A stretch of DNA of 64,000 nt from positions 52,807,201 to 52,871,200 of the forward strand of contig OZ020616.1 of NCBI GenBank assembly GCA_963971575.1, in the 5' to 3' direction. Source of the DNA: Liopterus haemorrhoidalis. Its lineage: Eukaryota; Arthropoda; Insecta; Coleoptera; Dytiscidae. The position numbers and the translations under genes are program-made. The notes below the pieces were generated by a model, which saw only the letters and a program-made list of their open reading frames with translations, searched no databases and was not told where the DNA came from. This document shows positions 54,331-64,000 of the stretch, piece by piece; position 1 is the stretch's first letter, and every line of letters begins with the position of its first letter.

Positions 54331-54959
54331 AGCCCTTTTTGGAAAACCCTTTCTATATTTCTATGGCCTTGTTTAACAAACAAATGATAGCGTGTTATTT
54401 GAAAATTTCGCTTACGTAATTCAGATATAACCCAATTTTAGTTGTATGAATAATTGAATAAAAGGGTTTTTATGTTTCGGAAAATTGGGATATTGGCACG
54501 AGAAATGCCGATAAGGTGAATAGTGAAGAATGAGAAGAGAAAATAGATCGCTATGATGTCAGGTTCAAAGTTGAAGGATAGAGAGATACTAAGTGAAAGG
54601 TTTGAAACCAATTTTATTTTTATAGTTTCTCATTTAGAGTTTTATTAACCAGGCAGAGAAAAATTGCTTGTATGTATAGGAATTTTTTTGTTTAAATCTT
54701 AAACAAAAACGCCTATGTCTAGACAAAAATCAATGATGTACAAGATTACAGATCTGTTAGTTATTGTCCATTCCAATAGTTGAAGTGGAATTCGTTTTTA
54801 AATCTAGTAACTTTTAACGTTTGAATCGAACTTTTGTCAATTTTGTTAAACTTTGTGTATCATACTTTTCTTGAATATTCTAGGTTATGTTGATTGTCAT
54901 TATAAAATGTCATTTTCATTACATTTCAATTTTTGTGCCATTCTTAATACAAATTTATT
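54331..54959. other. No gene recognised
   Basis: AT-rich; no motif. Confidence 0.4.
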
Positions 54960-55233
54960 ATTAGGTCGTCAAGGATGAAATTTGTAGAAAAAAAGGCAAA
55001 GTTGGTTGATAACTTACAAATATAAGGAATTATTTTATTCATCAAAGTATGCATATTGTCTATACACTTTTGTCATTTAAGCAGCAGGTTGTTCAGGCTG
55101 GTGGTATAAAACCCTGGCGGACGAGAGTCAATGAATTCCTGGAAGGCCAGTTTTACAGCATTGTCGGAATTTAACTGGTTTCCTATTAAAAAGTTGTCAA
55201 AATTGAGGAAGAAGTGGTAGTCAGTGAATATAC
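54960..55233 (-). pseudogene. Mariner transposase C-terminus with terminal repeat
   Basis: Minus strand: FFLNFDNFLIGNQLNSDNAV, then KLAFQEFIDSRPPGFYTTSL, NNLLLK and on to a stop near 55040. This is the same family as the mariner at 38640-39910 (FNSDNAVKLAFQEF). The terminal AGGTCGTCAAGGATGAAATT lies at 54964. The fragment ends abruptly at 55233 against a MITE. Confidence 0.85.
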
Positions 55234-55450
55234 TAGATAAGGTTATTTGTAACTTCATCTGCTGAATAAATGTCAATACCAGTCAGTGAATCCAATACGT
55301 CAGTCTCATTATACGTTAGATAACTATCCGATAGATACATTTGTATAGAAAGAAGGGATGACATTTACTCAGCAGATGAAGTTACAAATAACCTTATCTG
55401 TCAGATAGTTACCTGGAACTTTATCTGAAGGTGGAAAGACCGGGCCTTAA
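55234..55450. mobile_element. Palindromic MITE, copy 2 (left end missing)
   Basis: Begins at GATAAGGTTATTTGTAACTT inside the left arm and continues through the centre and full right arm, ending GAAAGACCGGGCCTTAA at 55450. It is otherwise collinear with 42634-42888. A second GTGGAAAAACCGGGCCT end occurs at about 55597-55613 without an arm. Confidence 0.8.
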
Positions 55451-55494
55451 TCATTTTTTTTAACCTATAAACCAATCTAAATTGTTTTATAGGT

Positions 55495-55640
55495 CTCAAA
55501 TTCGGTATATACAAGATATATCCATCCTTTTTTTGCTCGAATTTCGATGTGTCAGCAAGTTGGAGGAAAAAATTTGATGAACAAAATCTGCCTAAAGTGG
55601 AAAAACCGGGCCTCAGGGACGTAAATTTGGTCCCACACTG
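55495..55640. repeat. Dispersed repeat related to 24411-24640
   Basis: Shares GGATATATC-like and GATGTGTCAGCAAGTTGGAG blocks with 24411-24640. It overlaps the isolated MITE end at about 55600. Confidence 0.5.
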
Positions 55641-56501
55641 TATGTTAGTATCAATTATCACCGGTCAGCCACGAAACACGGTTTCGTTTTTTGTTTTTTC
55701 TTAAGTTTTAAGGTCTCTCGTATCTCTCATTCTGTAGTGTCAACTTAAGTTTGTAGAAATAAACAAGATTTGAAGCAAGTAGTTAGTTTGTGTAAGTGCA
55801 AGTTGTCGTAATCTTGTAAAGTATTTACAGTTCTTTATTGCACCTCGTACAGTGCAGTACTGGACGTCTTGTTAGAACAAGACAAATTCTTTGACGTCCT
55901 CAGGCTCTGACCTAGTTTAGTTCCGCTAGCCTTGATGTGCCCTAGCCAACGAACAAAGCCTGTTATGTCATCCATGTCTTGTTTCAGTTTTCTGCTCTTG
56001 ACGCTTTAAATCCAATGGCATTCACCATATAATGGACGAAATAAATATATTAGAAAATCGATACACAGTTGTTTAAAGAAATTTTGAAACTTTGCGCGTA
56101 TATTACTGATAAAAGTGATCACAAAAACTCAATCAACATGGGTCCCCAACTCAACTGTTCCAAATATATGAAATATTTTCATCATTGCACAATCTATGAA
56201 ACAAATGTATCAAATTAATGTGGTTTATTTTAGAAGTGTAACAATATTTTCTTTTCTTTCTGCGTCAAAGTGTAAAATTTATTTAAAATATGTACAGACG
56301 TTTCGACCCAAACAGCTGGATCGTCTTCAGTCTGCTGTACGCGAGTTTAGCACTGAATGGAAGAATATTTTAGAAGTTCCATCTCATAATCTGTTCATTC
56401 TGAAGATAAGCTTAGTAAGCTGAAATACGTATAAATACAATATAATTTTACTGATTAGTAAATGTAGCACGTTTCCCACTCCTTTTTATTACACACCGCT
56501 G
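55641..56501. other. No gene recognised
   Basis: A minus-strand frame near 55990-55870 (KLKQDMDDITGFVRWLGHIK) looks protein-like but is short and unplaced. At 56296-56335 GACGTTTCGACCC and ATCGTCTTCAG resemble the GACGTTTCG/CGTCTTCAG pairs common in Penelope-like 5' regions; weak evidence. Confidence 0.35.
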
Positions 56502-56557
56502 ACCTGTTACGTAATGAGCTCATTACGTAACAGGTTGAGCTCATTACATAACAGGTT
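56502..56557. repeat. 34-bp perfect palindrome with 21-bp direct repeat
   Basis: 56502-56535 is a loopless perfect palindrome (ACCTGTTACGTAATGAG and its complement). Its right part is repeated as GAGCTCATTACATAACAGGT, then T, at 56537-56557. Confidence 0.9.
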
Positions 56558-56566
56558 CAAGCAGCA

Positions 56567-57050
56567 ATGGCCGATCGTTGCTAGGCAACATAAAAAATAG
56601 GTTGAAAGCATACGTCAAATTATTGTTAGTTTTTAAAGGAAACCGGATTAAAATTAAATAATATAGTCGAATTCAGCAAATATATTTTTTAAGAGAGTTG
56701 GTCTTGGTCAGTCAGTTAAACAGCTTACGCAAGCATTGTTATTGTAACTGACTTTTTTAATATTTTTTTTTTTCATTTTACGGCCTTTGCTGCTTCGGCA
56801 ATAAGACTGGACAATTTTTATTTGTTTAAATTCCATGCCTGAACGGTAATCAAACCTGAGACCTTAGCAACGCACATGTGTTACCACTACGCTACTCCAG
56901 TCGGCAAACTGAATTTACATTCCGTATGAAACGTACATGACCGTTGCTAGGCAACGTAATAAATAGGTTGAAAGCAACTGTCAAATTGTTGTTAGTTTTT
57001 TAAGGAAACTGAATAAAAATTAAATAAATAATAATGTTCTAGTCGTGGAA
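56567..57050. repeat. Direct repeats of about 110 bp flanking a tRNA-like segment
   Basis: GATCGTTGCTAGGCAACATA (from about 56571) and GACCGTTGCTAGGCAACGTA (from about 56940) start blocks that both continue with AATAGGTTGAAAGCA, TCAAATT-TTGTTAGTTTTT and AAGGAAAC-G-AT-AAAATTAAATAA. Between them lie GGCCTTTGCTGCTTCGGCAA, then TAAGACTGG, and a tRNA-like stretch (56833-56910). GTTGCTAGGCAAC is itself a palindrome and resembles an X-box/RFX-type site. Confidence 0.75.
56833..56910 (-). other. tRNA-like stretch between direct repeats
   Basis: Minus strand: GGAGTAGCGTAGTGGTAACA (A-box-like) and CTCAGGTTTGATTACCGTTC (B-box-like). It resembles the modules of the DINE-1-like copies but lies in a different repeat context. 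Confidence 0.5.
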
Positions 57051-58386
57051 AAAGTATAGTATGAAACTTATATGGAAAAGTAATTTATCACTCGTATGAA
57101 TTGCGCTACTCGCCTGCGACTTGAAGCACAACTTTCATACTCGTGTGAAATGATTATCATTCCATGCTCGTTGCATAATATACTATTTTTAAACAGCAAC
57201 CTAGAGTTTTTATTTTTTGGCTTGTTCAAAATGTTTAAAAATGCCTTCAATCAATTCAATTAATATTATTACTCGTAACATAGTTTTGTTTTTCATTAAA
57301 GTAAGATATATTAAAAACTGGCGCTAGATTTGTCATTAATTTTACTAATTTAAAAATGTTCCATGGCTGGCTAATTTACTACTCCTCCTCCCTTAGCCAA
57401 AGACGCTGTTGTACTTTGTACTTTTCAAAACATGGCAACCCTATTGCAAGCAAAACCAGGTCCCCGATGAAAGTGCTCCTTTGCTCCCGGTTTATTTGGC
57501 CTTGGTACTTGGTAAATTTGTCTGGTTTATTTTATTTGGAGTCTACTTTTTCCACATCTTGCGAATTTCAGTTAAGGATTGCCCTTACTATATTATTGTC
57601 TTTTTTGTTTGATTTCAAGATTGAGTTTAGCTACCAGTTCTTGCCTAGAGTTTAACATTAAAAACCAGAAAATACCTAGTCCTCTGATAGGTTTAAAAAT
57701 GTCTTTTTTCTCCATAAATTCTGTAGAGTGATTATGGTAATTTTCATTAAGTTTAAAAGTACAATTATTTAAAATCTGTAATCTGGATCCTATAGTAAAC
57801 AAAAGGCATTGTTTTGGGAGTTGAATTTGTGTTTAACTTATTAGTTATTCTAAAAGTGTAACAGGAAACTTTGTAATCTGTATTCAAAAATGTTAATTGT
57901 ACCATTAATTAGTTAATTGACGCACTCAGAGTGTTTTCCTAAATTTCTTCCACTCTGAAAGCTATTGTATATTTAATGGGTTAAAACAAATGCATACAGA
58001 TAACCCTAAGTGCCCTAAAACAAATTTGAAACCTAAAGTTTAACGTTGCATTTATTCAAAAAGGGTTGAGTAAAGAACGCAAAATTTTATTTCAACCGTA
58101 CGCAGATGGAATAAGTACGTAACTTAATTGAATGGTTTATTTGATGGTTGTCATTAAGGAGCATCTATTCTGTGCGATGAGGATAGGATCGTTTGATTAC
58201 GGGTGAAGGTACGTTAGTACCACCAAGTTCAGAGCGTGTAAGTAAGGTAATTTAACAACAACCGCGAATTGCTACAGCTAACATGCAGCTCTTTGTACAG
58301 ATACTCGTTGACAACTAAGAGAAATTTAGTGCATCCTTAACTAACCAACATGTCTATGTGTAGGTGTAGTGTGATGTATGTATATA
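57051..58386. other. No gene recognised
   Basis: ORFs of 99 and 67 codons overlap in different frames at 57356-57655 without a motif I know. Confidence 0.4.
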
Positions 58387-60039
58387 TAGTTACGGTCAAA
58401 ATAATAAACACACCTAATATAGTAACCTTATTATTTGTAGTTCGATCACTAAATAAATTCATATTTTTATTTTAACTGGCATAACCAATAAAGCACTTTA
58501 TGAGCTATTAAATCCACAATATTTATCAAGAAATATTATTTGGTAATAGAAATATTTTGATTTTTGTGAAAACACTGCCTGACATGGTTGGTCAAAATAA
58601 TAAATACATTTCCTAAAACTCATAAAAATAATTTGATAACGGAGTTAAGACAGGTTCATACACGTGCATAATGTATTTATAAGTATATGTTTTACAAAAA
58701 AAAAAAATATTTAGTTTTGTTCAAACTATTGCAAAGATGGGTAAGAATACGCATTATGGTAGTGAAATGAGCAAATTAATTAAAAAATTAAAAATGATGG
58801 CAATTCTTTTAGAAGATTTGCTAATATTATGGGTTGCTCTTTGGGAATGGTACAAAATGTCATCAGTCACTCATTTAAAGAAGAAACCCGGGGTAGACCA
58901 CACAAAACTTTAAAGAACGAAGATAGACGCTTGGTAAAGGAAGTGAAAAAAATCATTTCATGTCATCAACTAATTTACTAACCGAACTACAACCGAATAT
59001 TTCTGCACGAACCGATAGAAGGAGGTTGGTAGAACATAACTTAAGATCATGTTCGCCTAGAAAAGTACCATTATTAAAACCAAGACACTTACAAGCCCGT
59101 AAGGAATATGCTCAAGAACACATTTACTGGTATGGTGCAGAAGGTATTAAAAAATGGAGAAATATTTCGTTTAGTGACGAAAGTAAATTTATGTTGTTTG
59201 GAAATGATGGGAAAAAATTTGTTAGGCGTCCTCCAAACCAGGCGTTTAACCTTAAGTACACGAAAAAAACCGTTTAACATGGAGGAGGTAAGATTTTAGT
59301 TTGGAGTTGTTTTTCTTGGTATGGTATAGGTCCCTTATTTCGCATAGATGAGATCATGACGAAAGAAATTTACATCCTAATTTTGGAAACTATTATGCTA
59401 CCCTATGCGGAATGGAATATGTCACTAATATGGATCTACCAGCAAGATAACGACTCTAAAAACACGGCTCGTGCAACAAAAACATGGTTCTAGAAAAACA
59501 ATTTTCAAGTTTTACCTTGGCCTGCTCAATTACCCGATTTGAATCCAACAGAAAATCTTTGGAAACTAGTAAAGGATGGGGTTGAGCAGGAAAAACCAAG
59601 GAACAAAAATGCATTATGGACTTCTGTTCAAGAAGCTTGGTACAGCATTCCTGTAGAGAGCTGTCAACGGCTCATCGAGTCGATACCCAAACGATGTCGG
59701 GCCGTTTTGGCAAATAAAAGGCGTACTATTGATTACTAAGATTATAAAAATTAGTATTATGTAATTAGTAACAGTAAAATGAATAATAAATTTTATATTT
59801 GACTAAATTTTCTCGATTGTATTTATTATTTTGACCAACCGTTTCAGGTAGTGTTTTCACAAATATCAAAATATTTCTATCACCATATAATATTTCTTGA
59901 TAAATATTATGCTTTTAATAGATCATAAAGTGCTTTATTGGTTATGCCAGTTAGAATAAAAATATAAATTTATTTAGTGTTCCAACTACAAATAATAAGG
60001 TTGGTGTATTAGGTGTATTTATTATTTTGACCGTAACTG
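58387..60039 (+). mobile_element. Tc1-like element with long IR/DR ends
   Basis: 1653 bp between TA dinucleotides (58385-58386 and 60040-60041). Inverted repeats of about 222 bp (58387-58608 and 59817-60039) differ by scattered substitutions and small indels. Each arm has an outer and an inner copy of GGTCAAAATAATAAA (left: about 58393 and 58590), the IR/DR arrangement of transposase sites known from Sleeping Beauty and Minos. The transposase inside is decayed. Confidence 0.92.
58737..59739 (+). pseudogene. Tc1-like transposase, DD34E, two stops and two frameshifts
   Basis: Starts ATG 58737 (MGKNTHYGSEMSKLI). A frameshift near 58790 leads to FANIMGCSLGMVQNVISHSF and the GRPHK AT-hook-like motif. 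A second shift in the A-run near 58950 leads to NLLTELQPNISARTDRRRLV (second helix-turn-helix). The core then runs: ISFSDESKFMLFG (first Asp), a TAA at 59275 replacing the usual Lys before HGGGKILVWSCFSW, IYQQDNDSKNTARA (second Asp), a TAG at 59491, then WPAQLPDLNPTENLW (Glu). There are 34 residues between the second Asp and Glu, counting the stop as one. It ends at 59739. Non-functional, but all catalytic residues are present. Confidence 0.92.
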
Positions 60040-60041
60040 TA

Positions 60042-60513
60042 TGTATACATGTATCTGTTTTGTACATACAATTTTACTTAGTATTCTGAGAATTTTATGT
60101 TGAAAAATCAATTCATAAAAGCTAATATCTATTCTCAGAAATAATGCTTGAAGAATGATGTCATAAAAAATAATCTGTACAAGAGTCACCCAAGGATTAT
60201 TGAGAATAAAACGTATGGTTAATATTTTTAAGGATTTTATTTTAAATATGGTTGAGTAGTCCCGTTCAACAATAACTCACTTGACCATTGTTTCCTTCCA
60301 CTTCTCAAAAGCTCCCAACCAATCTTTTTCTGGAATACCTTCAAAATAATCATGAATAGAGGATACGGATAAAATTTATATTTCCTAAAAACTACATTTT
60401 TTGATATGTTAATGTTAGTTATGTCACCTAAAAAAACAAAAATCACATTTTAACTAATATTACAGCCAAATTTTTTAATTAAAATATTGTAAATTTGAAA
60501 TAAGCCGACCACA
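60042..60513. other. No gene recognised
   Basis: AT-rich; no motif in the 69-codon minus-strand ORF. Confidence 0.4.
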
Positions 60514-61171
60514 GCGCGAAGGTTGCCGAGTAAATACGACTGTGCATGACGTCAAACCCCAGCAGACAGCCCAGACTACAACATAATCTTTACGTGTGTA
60601 TATGTATTGTTCGAGAGTTTTGTATTGGTTTTTAAACAATTTTTCACGCATTTATTATTAAAATGGCAGATAAAGATTTTGTTTGGGCTCAGAGTGATAA
60701 TTTACCTAACATTGATGCATTTATGCTCATGGAATATATGAAAAATAATGAATGCTACAGTTCTGAAGAAATATGTGGTGTCAAAACAGACTTGTAATAA
60801 CCATTTATGTATTCTATAACTTTATGTAAACAATAAACGCTGCAACTCTGTAAAATGTAAATATTTATGTAATTTAGATGTCAGAATTTTACTACATTGT
60901 TTACATAAAGTTACACAACGTTAGAGACATAATTGATATACTGCAATATAGGTTATATATTTTAATATAAATTTTAATTCGGTAAACATGTATAAATTGT
61001 TTTTATAGAATTAAACTTTATTTTAATTAAAATTACTCTAACTTTACACAATCTATAAAAGTTATAAAAGTAAATAAGTTCACGACAGACTGTGTAGGCT
61101 GTACGCTGTATACCGTGTAGGCTGTACGCAGTATACTTTAGTAGGGTATGACGTCACACGTGGTTTTCGCG
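60514..61171 (+). mobile_element. Inverted-repeat element with a small ORF (class unknown)
   Basis: The left end reads GCGCGAAGGTT then, 20 bp on, ATGACGTCAAACCC. The right end in reverse reads GCGCGAAAACCACGTG then TGACGTCATACCC. Both ends thus carry GCGCGAA and the palindrome TGACGTCA (60547 and 61149). A TGTGTAGGCTGTACGC word is tandemly repeated at 61092-61133. The interior has a clean 44-codon ORF and is otherwise AT-rich. No clear target duplication. Confidence 0.5.
60663..60797 (+). CDS. 44-residue ORF of unknown function
   Basis: Starts ATG 60663 in a good context (AAAATGGCA) and stops TAA at 60795-60797. The peptide begins MADKDFVWAQSDNLPNIDAF and contains MLMEYMKNNECYSSEEICGV. Composition is acidic and protein-like, unlike the AT-rich chance ORFs around it. 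I do not recognise a catalytic domain. It looks like the first exon or surviving N-terminus of a longer transposon-encoded protein whose remainder was deleted. Whether it is expressed is unknown. Confidence 0.45.
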   Translation: MADKDFVWAQSDNLPNIDAFMLMEYMKNNECYSSEEICGVKTDL

Positions 61172-61990
61172 CGATACATATATATATGATTTTTTAAGCC
61201 TACAAATTAAAAAAAAAAATACAAAACTGTTTTTTATGTTATATGCAACAAGAGGAATATAATAAAAAATAAAAAATAAATCATGCGTATCCCCTATTGC
61301 AACATCAAATTCTTCCACAGACGAAAACCGTCTAACCCATATTTTTTTAGCCACAAAAAATAGCCAAAAGTCGCACATTACCAAATTAAGCGAGTATGAC
61401 TGGTGTATATTACTTTTATAATTTTTTTCCCGGTAAAAATGGAAAGTTGGAGCTGCTCTATGGATAGCAGCATTATCGTGATGTAACATAATCCTTTTCT
61501 TTAAAACTCTACAGAGTACTTCATACAAACGGTTTTCAGTGTATCATTTAGCGTAACTGTCTTCTGTCCATCCGACATAATGCCTTTACCCGGCAAGTAC
61601 ATCAAAAAAGGAATATAAGTATAGTCCATCACAAGGGTTTTAAAGTTTCATGGTAAATTCTTATTCACTCCACTTTGTGTAAATTATAAAGCTGATGTAC
61701 CACAAAACAACTGATTTTTAAATGCAGGTAATCGTGTATGATTCTGTTAACAGCTGAGGATCCAATCTTAAGTTGATGCTCTATTACCGCATAAGTGGCT
61801 TTATTGTCATCTTCAATTATATCCTTAACAGCAGTAATATTTTTTTCGGTAACAGCTGAAAGAGAACACCCGGTTCCTATTTCGCGAATTCCTGCTTCTT
61901 TCAACTTCTTACCAGCGGTAAATTGTAGACAAAGAAGGCGCTTGTTCTCTAAAAACTGAAACTAAACTTTCTTTGCACTAGTAATCGCTT
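61172..61990 (-). pseudogene. Mariner-like transposase remnant (DUF4817 type)
   Basis: Minus strand from about 61915: AGKKLKEAGIREIGTGCSLS, AVTEKNITAVKDIIEDDNKA, TYAVIEHQLKIGSSAVNRII (second helix-turn-helix), a gap, FLMYLPGKGIMSDGQKTVTL, MLHHDNAAIHRAAPTFHFYR (second catalytic Asp), SLNLVMCDFWLFFVAKKIWV (third Asp in MCDFWLF), then RRFSSVEEFDVAI. The region with the first Asp is missing or scrambled and several frames are broken. Confidence 0.85.
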
Positions 61991-63300
61991 AAATTTTTTT
62001 CAAATTCATAATAAATCGTTGAAAATAAGAATAAGTTTTCTCATCTGCCACAATTGAAAATAAAAATAAACTTTTTATAAATAAAAATTAAATTATGATC
62101 AAAATTAAATTCATATATACGTCTACCCATCTCCGTAAAAAAACAATTGATTTGTATTATTTTACGAATATTTTTTTGAAATGGATCCCTTCCCAATTTT
62201 CGGTGTGAGCGTCTAACTGAGTGTAAAATATCGGAGTGTGGTCGGATGGGATGGTCAGAGAGAGGCGAGAGGGGTACATTTCCGTAACGCGCTTCCATCA
62301 CAGATCAATCTACAAACGTGCAGAAAGAAGTGTTTTACTTCAAAAACATCCAAACAGCATAAAAACCACCACAGTACCGATTGGGTGAACTGGACTTCTA
62401 GAAAATCCACATTTCACTGATATTCCAATCGGATTCTGCATATGAGTGGGCAGATTTGCGAGTTGATCTCGATATATTTAGAAAATGCTGTACCTTGTAC
62501 TTCTAAAGTTTAACAACAATGCCTGGTATTTTAAAAATTTATTTTTCTTTTTAAAATCGTATAATCTTCTTAGCAAGCTTTAAAATTTGGTGGAAATCTA
62601 ACCACTAAAAACTATGTGATACCTTAATCAATAATCCTTTTTTGTTGGAGTGCAAAAACAATGTTCCCTGCAACTTTTTTTTGTAGGTTACCATGGTAAA
62701 ATAACGTAGTTCCAAACATTTAATCCATGGAATTAAATCAGATAACGTTGCTCCATTAAAACATATAGAAATACATCAACGCTTGGAAAGAAGTTAGTGA
62801 TAATAACACCAGAGGCGCTCACATACAACGACACCACGTGCATATTAATTATTTGTAATTACACTTAGTTTCCTTTTATACACGGTCCCGAGCTGCATGT
62901 TATCTTGTAATGAATCGGGTTGCCACTGAAAAGAAACGAATGATGGCTGCAGTTTGCCTTTTCAACACCACATATTTTTACATAAATTTGAAGACATTGT
63001 CTTTCCACAGCTACTAAAATAAGGGGTCTGGAGTCCATAGTTCACAAATAATGTACTCTACGAAATCAGAAAATATATTTTCAAGACTTTGCTTTAAGGT
63101 GGTACACGCAGAGACGTAACAAGTACTTTTGGCGCCTTTGGCAAATAAAGAAAACTGCGCCGTAATTAAAGTAACAGTCATCAGGAGCTCAATAAGGGAA
63201 GGGCTCATGAGCTTGCCCCCCTCCAATCACTTCAAAAAGTGAGTGAAAAAAGTCTTTAGTGTTTTTAAGGAACACGCTTGACTTCCTTCACTCCTTCACC
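61991..63300. other. No gene recognised
   Basis: A GC-richer patch at 62210-62290 (GGATGGGATGGTCAGAGAGA) and a string of chance ORFs. No repeat boundaries found. Confidence 0.4.
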
Positions 63301-64000
63301 TTGAATTTTAGGACCTATGAGTTTTTTTTTATCATCACTTGAATTTTGGAAGTGAGGACCTTTTTTTAGATCACCACATATTGTGGGAGCGAAGACCTTT
63401 TGTTTTTTAGGTCATCACTTGCAATTTTTTTTAATTTAGAATTTATTGGTCTTAGCTACATTGGCTATTAACCAGATAAGTATACAATGTAACAAAACAA
63501 TTATAAAAGGTATAATATATAAGTAAATAATGTTATAAAAATATAAAATAATACAATTATTCTATTAATACACATTATCTATATTATTTTCTGACTATAT
63601 TCCTATATTATGAAAATTTATAAATTCGTAAATAATTTTGAAAAGATTGATGTTATTAGTAAAAGGAATGCACTTTATACAGGTAGGGAAAATAAGATTT
63701 TTTTGACTCAGTTGACTAAACATGGAATTTCTATTATATTTCGGACAAGCAAATATTAAATGGTTCACATCTTCTATAATATTTGGATCGCAGGTGCAAG
63801 CCGCTGTTTGGATCTAACTTAGTTTGTGAAAATGTTTTTTGACTTTCGTATGATTAAAACGCATTCTGCATATCTTTGTGATAAACTTTCTATTCATATC
63901 ACTTGCATTTTGGAAGTGAAGGTCTTTTTTTAGTTCATCACATATTTTGGGAGCGAAGACCTTTTGTTTTTTAGGTCATCACTTGCATTTTGGAAGTGTG
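63301..64000. repeat. 80-bp minisatellite, interrupted by a LINE, open at the window end
   Basis: Unit 63339-63418 and unit 63903-63982 are each exactly 80 bp. Both start TTG-ATTTTGGAAGTGA and share TTTGGGAGCGAAGACCTTTT or TTGTGGGAGCGAAGACCTTT, then GTTTTTTAGGTCATCAC. A truncated unit precedes (63301-63338) and a further unit starts at 63983 and runs off the window. The array continues beyond 64000. Confidence 0.9.
63424..63897 (-). pseudogene. LINE 3' fragment inserted in the minisatellite
   Basis: Bracketed by the 10-bp duplication ATCACTTGCA (63414-63423 and 63898-63907). Minus strand: RMRFNHTKVKKHFHKL, then TAACTCDPNIIEDVNHLIFA and CPKYNRNSMFS, a Cys-x-Cys, His, Cys knuckle typical of the end of jockey-type LINE ORF2. 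The T-run at 63425-63432 is the element's poly(A) end on the minus strand. Heavily 5' truncated. Confidence 0.85.

Noticed and set aside
55870..55990. Protein-like minus-strand frame (KLKQDMDDITGFVRWLGHIK)
   Set aside because: Only about 40 codons, no partner motif upstream or downstream; cannot be assigned.
4251..56910. Functional tRNA genes at the tRNA-like stretches
   Set aside because: Box-like motifs are present but I could not form a convincing acceptor stem and anticodon arm in any of them.
57356..57655. Overlapping 99- and 67-codon ORFs with hydrophobic segments
   Set aside because: Two frames are open over the same DNA and neither shows a known domain; left unassigned.
1..64000. 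CRISPR arrays, bacterial operons, ribosome-binding sites
   Set aside because: The spaced repeats seen are transposon or minisatellite units; the content is clearly eukaryotic.

Overview
The window is a stretch of AT-rich eukaryotic DNA, almost certainly from an insect. I cannot name the species. The evidence is the mix of mobile elements: Tc1/mariner transposases of several lineages, hAT and piggyBac-type non-autonomous elements, RTE-like and jockey/CR1-like LINE remnants, a Penelope-like element, a Crypton-like recombinase remnant and DINE-1-like (Helentron-derived) repeats. I see no intact host gene, no rRNA gene and no bona fide tRNA gene. The region is repeat-rich intergenic or intronic sequence where elements have landed in one another.

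Layout. 0-7 kb: an RTE-like LINE remnant, then two almost identical 0.95-kb DINE-1-like elements in inverted orientation around an 0.9-kb spacer. 8.7-16.9 kb: jockey-like LINE pieces. One is split by a 758-bp TIR element and another by a nearly intact mariner of DD41D spacing (14646-15951). A 1.1-kb hAT element full of ATCGATG motifs lies at 10374-11493. 17-25 kb: an internally deleted mariner, RTE-like pieces, an LTR-like repeat and a foldback hairpin. 25-32 kb: a third DINE-1-like element, a perfect 150-bp tandem duplication, a 178-bp tandem duplication and a second, inverted LTR-like copy. 32.9-35.4 kb: two LINE copies, one bounded by a 16-bp target duplication. 38.6-43 kb: a mariner split by a LINE with a 15-bp target duplication, then a palindromic mariner pair hosting a fourth DINE-1-like element and a MITE. 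43.6-48.9 kb: a 999-bp hAT element with a perfect 8-bp target duplication that carries a MADF-domain exon, then a fifth DINE-1-like element. 50-56 kb: piggyBac-type MITE, Crypton remnant, Penelope GIY-YIG endonuclease with a hammerhead-like fold, and mariner debris. 58.4-60 kb: a Tc1 element with long IR/DR ends. 60.5-64 kb: an inverted-repeat element with a small clean ORF, mariner debris, and an 80-bp minisatellite split by a LINE.

Most notable observation: the five DINE-1-like copies share conserved ends (asymmetric terminal repeat, GTCT microsatellite, 3' stem-loop), but four different tRNA-like sequences occupy the same internal slot. The two inverted copies share one module. Two more tRNA-like stretches lie in other repeats. 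Next in interest are the MADF exon inside a hAT element, and a hammerhead-like motif whose two core changes would keep the 3-8 base pair.

All calls are from reading the sequence; no alignment or database search was run.
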